Shown: one piece after another, positions 8,215 through 16,131 of the stretch
How the letters are laid out: the number at the start of each line of letters is the position of its first letter
Position numbering within the stretch: the first letter of the stretch is position 1
Assembly (NCBI GenBank): GCA_011056635.1
Contig: DSEO01000378.1
Coordinates: forward strand, 1 to 35,497
Length of the DNA: 35,497 nucleotides
Source: Bacteroides sp.
Lineage (GTDB): Bacteria > Bacteroidota > Bacteroidia > Bacteroidales > GCA-2748055
Direction of reading: 5' to 3'
Notes under the pieces: generated by a model
What the model was told of the DNA's origin: nothing
Databases searched by the model: none
Seen by the model: the letters and a program-made list of their open reading frames with translations, nothing else
Made by a program: the position numbers and the translations under genes

Positions 8215-9338
8215 TGCGGATCGGATTTGATGCAAAACGGGCTTTTAATAACTATAGTGGTCTGGGCAACTATAGCAGGTACATTATTGCCAACATCTGC
8301 CGCTTCTATCCCGAGAATGAATGCCTGCTGTACACCCCCAGCATTGCCGACGAGGAACTGTTTCCCCAGCCGGATGGCACCATTATCAAAAAACCCGGGA
8401 CCAGCTTTGGAAAATTCTGGAGCTCCTACTGGAGAAGTTTCCGGCTGGTTCACTGGCTCGGTGAGGATGAAGTGGATATTTACCACGGACTGAGCAATGA
8501 ACTTCCCTATGGGATCCACCATACCCGGATCCGGTCCGTTATTACCATCCATGACCTGATCTTCCTGCAAATGCCCGGCCTGTACCAGCGGTTCGACCGT
8601 TATGTGTACACAAAGAAGGTACAGTACGGCACCAGGGTAGCCACCCGGGTCATCGCGGTGAGCGAGCAGACCAAAAATGACATTATCCGGTTCCTGAATG
8701 TGGAAGAATCCCGGATCCGCGTCATTTACCAGGGATGTCACAGACAGTTCTATCACCGGGTCAGCAAAGAGATCCTTGCATACACCAGGAATCAATTTGC
8801 GCTTCCGCAGGAATACCTGCTTTATGTGGGCACCATCGAGGAGCGGAAAAACCTTTTGAAAATCGTGGAAGCCATGGACCACGGGGGTATCGACTTTCCC
8901 CTGGTGGTGGTCGGCAGAAAAACTCCGTATTATCACCTGGTGAAGAATTACATTGAGAAGCACCGGATGAAAAACATCCAGTTCCTCGACCAGGTCCAGG
9001 TCACTGACCTTCCTGCCATCTACCAGGGGGCGAGGGGGTTCATCTATCCTTCCTCCTATGAAGGGTTCGGCATTCCCATCCTGGAAGCGCTGAATTCAGG
9101 GGTGCCGGTCATCACCTCGGCAACCGGCTGTCTTGCAGAAACGGCAGGAAAAGGGGGATTGCTGATTGATCCCCATAACCGGGAGGAAATGATCCATGCC
9201 ATTACCCAGGTTCTGGAAGATTCGGCCCTGAGAGACCGGCTGATCCGGGAGGGAGGGGTTCATGCGCTCAAATTCAGGGAAGAACAGACAATTCCCGCAC
9301 TGTATAGGGTTTACCTGGAATGCCTGAATGATGAATGA
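8214..9338 (+). CDS. Glycosyltransferase family 4 protein
   Basis: A 374-residue GT-B fold enzyme. The N-terminal half opens with RIGFDAKRAFNNYSGLGNY, the acceptor-side loop typical of GT4 mannosyl/glucosyltransferases. The C-terminal half has the nucleotide-sugar motifs: VGTIEERKN, then YPSSYEGFGIPILEAL, which contains the E-x7-E motif that binds the donor. No membrane segment is evident, so it probably acts at the cytoplasmic face on a lipid-linked or surface glycan. Donor and acceptor are unknown. It lacks neighbouring polysaccharide genes and is locked into the dapD/tsaC run by overlaps at both ends (1 bp and 11 bp). Confidence 0.9.
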   Translation: MRIGFDAKRAFNNYSGLGNYSRYIIANICRFYPENECLLYTPSIADEELFPQPDGTIIKKPGTSFGKFWSSYWRSFRLVHWLGEDEVDIYHGLSNELPYGIHHTRIRSVITIHDLIFLQMPGLYQRFDRYVYTKKVQYGTRVATRVIAVSEQTKNDIIRFLNVEESRIRVIYQGCHRQFYHRVSKEILAYTRNQFALPQEYLLYVGTIEERKNLLKIVEAMDHGGIDFPLVVVGRKTPYYHLVKNYIEKHRMKNIQFLDQVQVTDLPAIYQGARGFIYPSSYEGFGIPILEALNSGVPVITSATGCLAETAGKGGLLIDPHNREEMIHAITQVLEDSALRDRLIREGGVHALKFREEQTIPALYRVYLECLNDE

Positions 9339-9894
9339 GGAAGTAAGGAGGACGGCCCGGTATTTGAAGAAGGGTCTGGTTATTCTTTATCCCACCGATA
9401 CAATCTGGGGCATCGGGTGTGATGCATCCAATGCGGAGGCTGTATCCAGGGTCTACCGGATCAAACGCCGCACCGACCGGAAAAGTATGCTGGTGCTGGT
9501 CGATCAGTTCTCCAGGCTTTCATCCCATATCGATATCATCCCTGAACGGGTCAGGAATTTGATAGACCGGGAAGAAAAGCCGGTCACGATCATCTACCCG
9601 GGAGCAAAAAACCTGGCAGAGAACCTGATCGCGGAAGATGGGTCCGTCGGGATCCGCATCACTTCGGATCCTTTCTGCCAGCAGCTGGTCAGGCGCATCG
9701 GAAAACCCATTGTATCCACATCGGCCAATTATTCCGGGGGAAAAGCTCCCTCCTCATTCGCCGAGATCGACCCGGAGCTATTCAAAGAGGTGGACTATGT
9801 GGTGAACTGGCGCCGCGAGGAGATTGCCGAAAGCGCACCCTCCACCATCGTAAAATTGGAACCTGACGGAAAACTGACCACTTTACGTCCCTGA
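9328..9894 (+). CDS. tsaC: L-threonylcarbamoyladenylate synthase (YrdC/Sua5 family)
   Basis: A 188-residue YrdC-domain protein that makes threonylcarbamoyl-AMP from threonine, bicarbonate and ATP, the first step of the universal tRNA t6A37 modification. Visible motifs are ILYPTDTIWGIGCDA near the N-terminus, the KRR-x-K nucleotide-binding segment (YRIKRRTDRKSMLVLV), GIRI, and STSANYSG near the C-terminus. There is no C-terminal Sua5 domain, so this is the short TsaC-type form. Two adjacent ATG codons (9328, 9331) could start it. It is the last gene of the plus-strand run beginning at yidD. Confidence 0.93.
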   Translation: MMNEEVRRTARYLKKGLVILYPTDTIWGIGCDASNAEAVSRVYRIKRRTDRKSMLVLVDQFSRLSSHIDIIPERVRNLIDREEKPVTIIYPGAKNLAENLIAEDGSVGIRITSDPFCQQLVRRIGKPIVSTSANYSGGKAPSSFAEIDPELFKEVDYVVNWRREEIAESAPSTIVKLEPDGKLTTLRP

Positions 9895-9951
9895 AGATCA
9901 GCATGCTTCCCACCAGCCGCAACGGCAGGACAGCAGTTGGATCTGTATATG

Positions 9952-10473
9952 TTACAGGGTGGTCAATCCTTCGGGCAGGTCGAAAAGGATGGTCCTTTTC
10001 CTGTGGTTCACCTTCAGAATGATCTCACCGGCTGCCGGCACCATTAACTCCTTTCCCCCGTGGTCCACCAGCAGGACAGGATTCCGGTCATGTTCCAGCA
10101 TTCCGGTGACGGTCCCCAGGTATCCGAGCACCCGGTCATGGGCCGCGTATCCCGATAGATCCTGATGCTCTTCACTGCGGGCGGAAGGAGCCTCCTGCGC
10201 TTTGTCCGGGTCAAGATAAACATCGCGTCCGGCAACCGACCTGGCAGATCCCAGATCGTCGATAAATTCAAATTTCACAATGACCTGGTCACTGGAAACT
10301 TCTGTCAGCTCCTCCACAAAATATGGAACCCGCTGACCATCCATCTGGATGAAAAGCGGGTCGCCTTCCTGAATGCGTTGACCGGCTACCGGATCGAGTA
10401 TGATATGTACACTTCCCTGAAGTCCGTAGGGCTTGGAAATTCTTCCCGCTTTTGCACCTCCCGGAGATTCCAT
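9952..10473 (-). CDS. rimM: Ribosome maturation factor RimM
   Basis: RimM assists 30S head assembly around S19. The N-terminal RimM domain begins with AGRISKPYGLQGSVHI, and the C-terminal PRC-barrel part shows VLGYLGTVTGM and GKELMVPAAGEIILKV. The family length is about 170 residues. The ATG at 10473 (173 residues) is preceded by AGGAA. A GTG at 10491, directly abutting the rpsP stop, would add six residues and cannot be excluded. It lies immediately downstream of rpsP, the classic pairing of these two genes. Confidence 0.93.
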   Translation of the reverse strand: MESPGGAKAGRISKPYGLQGSVHIILDPVAGQRIQEGDPLFIQMDGQRVPYFVEELTEVSSDQVIVKFEFIDDLGSARSVAGRDVYLDPDKAQEAPSARSEEHQDLSGYAAHDRVLGYLGTVTGMLEHDRNPVLLVDHGGKELMVPAAGEIILKVNHRKRTILFDLPEGLTTL

Positions 10474-10491
10474 CGAAGTGGTTCCTGACAC

Positions 10492-11268
10492 CTATTTCTT
10501 CTCTTCCTGATCCTCCTCGCCGGGTTCTTCTTCAGCCTCGGGGGCTTCTTCAGCCTCGGGTTCTTCTTCAGCTTCGGGGGCTTCCTCTGCTTCGGGCTTT
10601 TCCTCAGCTTCGGGGGTTTCTTCAGCTTCGGGCTCTGCTGCTGCTTCGGGCTGCTCTTCAGCCTCGGGGGCTTCTTCAGCCTCGGTTTTTGCCTCGGCTA
10701 CGGGCTCTTCTGTTTTGGGAACACTACTTTCAGGCACTTCAGCTTCGGGCACTTCGGCATCGGGAGTTGTTTCTTCCGCGGCCTCAACCGGGGCCTCGGA
10801 TTCCATCAATTCGGACCGCTTTTTCTCAATTTCCAGGGCCCTCGCCTCCTTGATCCTGGCTTCCTCTTCCAGCTTGGTTTGCTCCAGGGAGCTTTTGGCA
10901 TTCTTGATCCGGTCACGTTTGGCCTGGATCTTTTGTTCCTTTTCGGTCATCCAGGACTGGAAGCGCTTGTCCGCTTCAGCCTCATCGAATGCACCCTTTT
11001 TCACACCCTCCAGTAAATGTTTCTTGTACAGGACTCCTTTGTAGGACAGGATAGCTCTACATGTATCTGTAGGTTGAGCGCCTTTCTGCAGCCATTCTAA
11101 GGCTCTGTCAAAATCCAGAACAATGGTAGCAGGATTGGTATTGGGATTATACTGACCCAAAGATTCAATGAATTTACCATCTCGTGGCGCCCTGCTATCA
11201 GCAACTACAATAGCGTAGATCGAAGTAAACTTTCGACCCTGTCTTTGTAATCTGATCTTTACAGGCAT
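10492..11268 (-). CDS. rpsP: 30S ribosomal protein S16 with long acidic C-terminal tail
   Basis: Residues 1-80 are a normal S16 ([30 protein letters not shown], in two parts here: [12 protein letters not shown] and [15 protein letters not shown]; then [10 protein letters not shown]). Most S16 proteins end near residue 80-90. Here a charged helical segment follows (about 95-155, rich in K/E/R), then about 100 residues dominated by Glu, Ala and Pro with units such as [14 protein letters not shown] and EEPEAEE. Acidic S16 tails are known in Bacteroidota, but this one is very long and internally repeated. The tail should be disordered and strongly negative, projecting from the 30S surface. The frame is intact to the stop, which abuts rimM. 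Confidence 0.93.
   Translation of the reverse strand: MPVKIRLQRQGRKFTSIYAIVVADSRAPRDGKFIESLGQYNPNTNPATIVLDFDRALEWLQKGAQPTDTCRAILSYKGVLYKKHLLEGVKKGAFDEAEADKRFQSWMTEKEQKIQAKRDRIKNAKSSLEQTKLEEEARIKEARALEIEKKRSELMESEAPVEAAEETTPDAEVPEAEVPESSVPKTEEPVAEAKTEAEEAPEAEEQPEAAAEPEAEETPEAEEKPEAEEAPEAEEEPEAEEAPEAEEEPGEEDQEEKK
10520..10690 (-). repeat. Degenerate tandem repeat inside rpsP
   Basis: Units of 15-30 bp built on the plus-strand phrase TTCAGCCTCGGGGGCTTC recur with small changes and encode the acidic EAEE(A/E/K)PEAEE repeats of the S16 tail. All length steps preserve the reading frame. Such arrays often vary in copy number between strains by slippage. Confidence 0.75.
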
Positions 11269-11310
11269 ACTCTTATACGAATTAAATTAAACCTACATTT
11301 TAAGCGCCTG

Positions 11311-11341
11311 CAAAGGTAGCATTAATCACTCAATATGCAAA
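11311..11341 (-). promoter_or_regulatory. rpsP promoter
   Basis: On the minus strand, TTTG (11338-11341) and TACCTTTG (11311-11318) are separated by 19 bp, a full match to the Bacteroidota -33/-7 promoter (TTTG-N19-21-TAnnTTTG). It lies 42 bp before the rpsP ATG. Confidence 0.7.
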
Positions 11342-11385
11342 CAAATTAATTTATTAACAGGACTGGATCCAAGCGCAAATTCTGA

Positions 11386-11393
11386 TAACTTTG
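11386..11393 (+). promoter_or_regulatory. dnaE promoter -7 element
   Basis: TAACTTTG fits TAnnTTTG. It ends only 11 bp before the dnaE ATG, so the transcript leader would be a few bases or absent. A clear -33 element was not seen. Confidence 0.45.
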
Positions 11394-11404
11394 ATCCCTG
11401 CAGT

Positions 11405-14400
11405 ATGTTTTTAATTTTCGATACCGAAACCACCGGTCTTCCGCTCAGAGACAATGCACCCATCACCGAAATCGACAACTGGCCCAGGGTGGTGCAGATT
11501 GCATGGCAGTTACACAACGATACGGGGGAACTGACTTCACATCACAACCTTCTGATCAAACCGGATGGATTTGAAATTCCTTACTCCGCAGAGAAAGTCC
11601 ATGGCATATCGACAGAAAAAGCCACCCGTTACGGCGTACCCCTGGAGGAAGGACTTGCCTTTTTCAATGAATCGGTTTCCAAAGCCCTGTTCCTGGTAGG
11701 ACATAACATCAGTTTTGACGTGAATGCACTCGGTGTGGAATTCATCCGCACGGGGATCCAGTCCACTTTCCTGGAAAAGAAACAGGTGTGCACCATGTGG
11801 TCCAGCACGGATTATCTGAAGCTCCCGGGAGGAAGGGGAGGGAAATTCAAGCCTCCCAGGCTGATGGAACTGTACAGGAATCTTTTTGAGGAAGATTTCC
11901 CGGAAGCGCATAATGCTTCGGCCGACGTGGAAGCCACGGCAAGGTGCTTTTTTGAATTGCTCCGGCGAAAGATCATCGCTCCCGAGGCCATCAATTTTTC
12001 TCCTGCGCTTTTCTCCCGATTCATTGCGCAACATCAAAACAGGATCGGAAACTACGGGATTGTCCATACCCAGCCGTGGGAATTGCAATCCGCGGATGCG
12101 GCGCAATCCGGAGAGTCAGCCGGACCGGAGGAGGCCGCAGAGATACTCCCGGCGGGGTTTGCGGCGGATCCTGGCGGGGACGGAGCTGCATTCTGTCACC
12201 TGCACGTGCATTCCCAGTATAGCATCCTGGACGGGGCAGCCAGTATCCAGGAACTGCTGAAGAAAGCCGTGGATGACGGTATGGGAGCCGTGGCCCTGAC
12301 CGATCATGGCAACATGTTTGGCATCAAAGAGTTTCACGAAGAAGCAACCCGCCGGGGCATCAAGCCGATCCTGGGATGTGAAGCGTACATTGCCCGCCGC
12401 TCCAGGCTTACCAGGGAGGATAAAAATCTGGATGCCTTCTACCATATTGTACTGCTGGCAAAGAACCTGACTGGCTACAGGAACCTGATCACCATAGTCT
12501 CCCTGGGATGGACCGAGGGATTCTATTATAAGCCCCGCATTGACAGGGAACTGCTGTTGAAGTACCACGAAGGGATCATCTGTCTTTCAGCCTGCCTGGG
12601 CGGAGAGATCCCCCAGTCCATCATGAATCAATCCGTGGAAGATGCTGAGAAGATCATCCTTGAATACAGGAAGATCTTCGGAGAAGATTTCTACCTGGAA
12701 CTTCAGCGGCATCAGACCAATGATCCGGGTATGGACAAACTGGTGTTCGATGACCAGGTATTTGTGAATCAGACCCTGCTGGAACTGGGCAAAAAACACG
12801 GGATCAAATGCGTGGCAACCAATGATGTGCATTTTGTGAACAATGAGGATGCGGAAGCCCATGACCACCTGATCTGCCTCAATACGGGCAGGGACCTGGA
12901 TGATCCGACCCGCCTCAGGTACACGAGACAGGAATGGTTCAAGACCCAGGAAGAAATGAAGGAGGTCTTCTCGGATCTTCCCGAGGTACTGAACAACACG
13001 CTCGAGGTCGCCGATAAGGTAGAAATGTACGAATTGAATTCCAAACCGGTGATGCCGCATTTTCCCCTGCCGGAAGGATTCCAGAATGAGGACGAATATT
13101 TAAAATACCTTTCCTATGAAGGGGCGAGAAGCAGGTATGGGGAGATCACACCCGATCTGAAGGAACGGCTCGATTTTGAGCTGGAAACTATCCTGCGAAT
13201 GGGTTTTCCCGGGTACTTTCTGATCGTCCAGGATTTTATCAATGCCGCCAGGAAGATGGAGGTTTCCGTCGGTCCCGGCCGCGGTTCGGCAGCCGGTTCC
13301 GCAGTGGCATACTGCCTGGGGATTACGGACATTGATCCCATCAAATACGATCTGCTGTTCGAGCGATTCCTGAATCCTGACCGTATCTCGATGCCTGACA
13401 TCGATATTGATTTCGACGAGGATGGAAGGGATGAGGTGCTTCACTGGGTTGTCAGCAAATACGGGCACGACCGGGTCGCCCATATCATTACCTTCGGGAC
13501 GATGGCTGCGAAGATGGCCATCAGGGACGTGGCCAGGATCCAGAAACTCCCGCTGCCCGAAGCCGACCGCCTGGCCAAGCTGGTGCCGGAACGGCCGGGC
13601 ATTACACTGGAAAAGGCATACCAGGAAGTACCGGAGCTGAGCAAGGAACGGAATTCTCCCAATCCACTCATTGCCAACACACTTCGTATCGCACAACGGC
13701 TGGAGGGTTCAGTCAGGCAAACGGGGCTGCATGCCTGCGGTGTGATCATCGGACGGAACAGGCTCACCGATCATCTGCCGGTTTGCTTCTCAAAAGAATC
13801 GGACCTGCTGGTCACACAGTATGACGGTCACCATGTGGAGGATGTGGGTATGCTGAAAATGGACTTCCTGGGTCTGAAAACGCTCTCCATCATCAAGGAT
13901 GCAATCATGAATATCCGGGAATCGAGGGGGATTGATATCGATATTGAAAAGATCCCCATGGATGACGAAGCAACCTTCGCACTTTATTCCCGGGGAGATA
14001 CCACCGGTCTGTTCCAGTTCGAATCGCCCGGGATGAAAAAGTACCTGCGGGAACTCCTTCCCAACCGCTTTGAGGATCTGATCGCTATGAACGCCCTGTA
14101 TCGTCCGGGGCCCATGGAATATATTCCGAGATTCATCAACAGGAAGCACGGCAGGGAAAAGATCGAATATGACCTGCCCGAAATGGAGGAATACCTGAAG
14201 GATACCTACGGGATCACCGTGTACCAGGAACAGGTGATGCTGCTGTCAAGAAAACTGGCCGGTTTTAGCCGGGGGCAGGCCGATTCCCTGAGGAAGGCCA
14301 TGGGCAAGAAGATCAAGAAGATGATGGATGAGCTCAAGGTGAAGTTCGAGCAGGGGTGCCAGCAAAACGGAATTCCCGGTAAAAAGATAGAAAAGATCTG

Positions 14401-15682
14401 GACCGACTGGGAAGCATTCGCGCAGTATGCCTTTAACAAATCCCACTCCACCTGCTATGCGTATGTGTCCTACCAGACCGCATACCTCAAGGCAAATTAC
14501 CCCGCGGAATTCATGGCAGCGGTCCTGAGCAGGAACATCACCGATATTAAAAAGATCGGCCTCTTCATGGATGAATGCAGGAGGATGGGAATATCCGTAC
14601 TCGGTCCAGATGTGAACGAGAGCAATGTGAGATTCACCGTCAACGACAACGGGGATATCCGGTTCGGACTCGGGGCCATCAAGGGGGTGGGTGAAAATGC
14701 CGTGAAAAGCATCATCGAGGAACGGAGACGCAGTGGTCCTTTCAGGGACATCTATGATTTTGTGGAACGGAATGACCTGCGCCAGGTGAACCGCAAGAAC
14801 CTGGAAGGGCTGGTGATCGCGGGAGCACTTGATTGTTTCAAAGACATTTCCAGGAGCCAGTATATCGATACCGTGGAGGAAGCAGAACCCACCTTCATTG
14901 AGCAGTTGATCAAATATGGCAACAAGATCCAGTATGAAAGGGATACACCGCAACAGAACCTTTTCGGCGAAATAAGCGCCATCAGTATTTCCAGGCCCGA
15001 GCCTCCGGCAGTGGACGAATGGCATCTGCTTGACAAGATCACCCGGGAAAAGGAGTTGATCGGGATTTACCTCACCGCCCATCCCCTGGACCGCTTCAAG
15101 CTGGAAATCGATTCATTCTGCAATATCACACTCCATGAACTGGATGACCTGCAGCAGCACAGGGGCAGGGATCTGGTATTCTGCGGGATCGTGAAGACCG
15201 TCAGGGAAGGCGTGGACCAGTGGAGGAACAAACCCTACCTGCTGGCACTGCTGGAAGACTATACCGATACCTACAACATCCGCCTGAAGAATGACGACTA
15301 TGTGAACTTCAGACAGTATTTCAGTCCGGGTGTGGCCCTGATGATCCGTGCGGCTGTCAACGAATGGAGCCCCCGCGATGAGCCCCAGAGAAAAATTTTT
15401 TCCCTAAAATTCAAAATGGTGCACATGCTGGCCGATGTCCGCGAAAAGCTTGTCAGATCTGTGGACATTACCCTGGACATTCAACAGATCACCCGTGACC
15501 TGATCGATCAACTGGAAAGATATACCGTTCATGAAAACGGGAAGAACCTGAAATTACACATATTCGATCCGCAGACCGGTCTGAATGTCAATCTGTTTTC
15601 CAGGAACAAACAGGTGGATCTTTCAGATGATTTTATGGATTATCTGAAAAACCAGTCCGGGTTCGAATTCCGCCTGTCATGA
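11405..15682 (+). CDS. dnaE: DNA polymerase III alpha subunit with fused N-terminal DEDDh exonuclease
   Basis: A 1425-residue replicative polymerase, about 250 residues longer than a standard DnaE. Residues 1-190 are a DnaQ-like proofreading domain with all five catalytic residues: Asp6/Glu8 in DTETTG, Asp105 in HNISFD, His169 and Asp174 in HNASAD. A variable linker follows. The PHP domain starts near 263 with HLHVHSQYS, keeping the HxH metal-binding pair that is lost in E. coli. The polymerase core has the GPGRGSAAGS loop and the catalytic PDIDIDFDE motif (664-672). Helix-hairpin-helix and OB-fold regions follow (GRDLVFCGIVKTV). The protein may therefore proofread without a separate epsilon subunit. 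The start fits both the exonuclease motif at residue 6 and the upstream promoter. Confidence 0.95.
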   Translation: MFLIFDTETTGLPLRDNAPITEIDNWPRVVQIAWQLHNDTGELTSHHNLLIKPDGFEIPYSAEKVHGISTEKATRYGVPLEEGLAFFNESVSKALFLVGHNISFDVNALGVEFIRTGIQSTFLEKKQVCTMWSSTDYLKLPGGRGGKFKPPRLMELYRNLFEEDFPEAHNASADVEATARCFFELLRRKIIAPEAINFSPALFSRFIAQHQNRIGNYGIVHTQPWELQSADAAQSGESAGPEEAAEILPAGFAADPGGDGAAFCHLHVHSQYSILDGAASIQELLKKAVDDGMGAVALTDHGNMFGIKEFHEEATRRGIKPILGCEAYIARRSRLTREDKNLDAFYHIVLLAKNLTGYRNLITIVSLGWTEGFYYKPRIDRELLLKYHEGIICLSACLGGEIPQSIMNQSVEDAEKIILEYRKIFGEDFYLELQRHQTNDPGMDKLVFDDQVFVNQTLLELGKKHGIKCVATNDVHFVNNEDAEAHDHLICLNTGRDLDDPTRLRYTRQEWFKTQEEMKEVFSDLPEVLNNTLEVADKVEMYELNSKPVMPHFPLPEGFQNEDEYLKYLSYEGARSRYGEITPDLKERLDFELETILRMGFPGYFLIVQDFINAARKMEVSVGPGRGSAAGSAVAYCLGITDIDPIKYDLLFERFLNPDRISMPDIDIDFDEDGRDEVLHWVVSKYGHDRVAHIITFGTMAAKMAIRDVARIQKLPLPEADRLAKLVPERPGITLEKAYQEVPELSKERNSPNPLIANTLRIAQRLEGSVRQTGLHACGVIIGRNRLTDHLPVCFSKESDLLVTQYDGHHVEDVGMLKMDFLGLKTLSIIKDAIMNIRESRGIDIDIEKIPMDDEATFALYSRGDTTGLFQFESPGMKKYLRELLPNRFEDLIAMNALYRPGPMEYIPRFINRKHGREKIEYDLPEMEEYLKDTYGITVYQEQVMLLSRKLAGFSRGQADSLRKAMGKKIKKMMDELKVKFEQGCQQNGIPGKKIEKIWTDWEAFAQYAFNKSHSTCYAYVSYQTAYLKANYPAEFMAAVLSRNITDIKKIGLFMDECRRMGISVLGPDVNESNVRFTVNDNGDIRFGLGAIKGVGENAVKSIIEERRRSGPFRDIYDFVERNDLRQVNRKNLEGLVIAGALDCFKDISRSQYIDTVEEAEPTFIEQLIKYGNKIQYERDTPQQNLFGEISAISISRPEPPAVDEWHLLDKITREKELIGIYLTAHPLDRFKLEIDSFCNITLHELDDLQQHRGRDLVFCGIVKTVREGVDQWRNKPYLLALLEDYTDTYNIRLKNDDYVNFRQYFSPGVALMIRAAVNEWSPRDEPQRKIFSLKFKMVHMLADVREKLVRSVDITLDIQQITRDLIDQLERYTVHENGKNLKLHIFDPQTGLNVNLFSRNKQVDLSDDFMDYLKNQSGFEFRLS

Positions 15683-15714
15683 ATGATTTTTTTACTATTT
15701 TTGCCCCATCAAAT

Positions 15715-15747
15715 TGATTCTCCTCACAGCTGAGTTGCGAGGAATCA
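15715..15747 (+). terminator. Possible dnaE terminator stem-loop
   Basis: TGATTCTCCTC and GAGGAATCA pair with one bulge around a 13-base loop, 33 bp after the dnaE stop. A T-rich stretch follows a few bases later. It overlaps the trxA promoter region, so a regulatory role is also possible. Confidence 0.35.
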
Positions 15748-15760
15748 TCGATTAATTTTT

Positions 15761-15768
15761 TATTTTTG
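15761..15768 (+). promoter_or_regulatory. trxA promoter -7 element
   Basis: TATTTTTG fits TAnnTTTG and lies 38 bp before the trxA ATG, in a region otherwise rich in T. Confidence 0.4.
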
Positions 15769-15806
15769 TTGTGCTCGCGCAATTCACCTCATATAAATCT
15801 TGAACA

Positions 15807-16124
15807 ATGGCATTAGAAGCAACTGACAGCAATTTTGATGAACTGGTGTTAAAGTCCGACAAACCGGTGATCGTTGATTTCTGGGCTGAATGGTGCGGTC
15901 CCTGCCGGATGGTCGGACCCATTGTGGAAGAAGTCGGAGCCGATTACGACGGCAGGGTTGTGGTAGCCAAACTGGATGTGGACAACAATCCCGCTGTCAC
16001 TGCCAGATACGGGATCAGGAACATCCCTACCATCCTTTTCTTCAAAGACGGTAATGTGGCTGATAAACAGGTTGGCGCGGTCCCGAAAAGTATGATCGTG
16101 AATAAACTGGAAGGATTGCTATAA
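15807..16124 (+). CDS. trxA: Thioredoxin
   Basis: A 105-residue protein disulfide reductase of standard length. The active site WAEWCGPCRM has the classical CGPC pair. The cis-Pro loop is IRNIPTILFF, and VDFWA and VAKLDVDNNP complete the fold. No signal peptide is present, so it is the cytoplasmic electron donor for ribonucleotide reductase, methionine sulfoxide reductases and similar enzymes. It converges with the caspase gene, with 7 bp between stop codons. Confidence 0.96.
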   Translation: MALEATDSNFDELVLKSDKPVIVDFWAEWCGPCRMVGPIVEEVGADYDGRVVVAKLDVDNNPAVTARYGIRNIPTILFFKDGNVADKQVGAVPKSMIVNKLEGLL

Positions 16125-16131
16125 AGCCTTT

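Noticed and set aside
7360-8963. Two long minus-strand open frames opposite dapD and the glycosyltransferase
   Set aside because: Their products are His/Pro/Gly-rich without domain motifs, while the plus strand gives full-length, motif-complete enzymes.
10520-10690. Tandem repeats that at first glance resemble a CRISPR or satellite array
   Set aside because: Units are short and degenerate, lack unique spacers, and lie in frame within the rpsP coding sequence.
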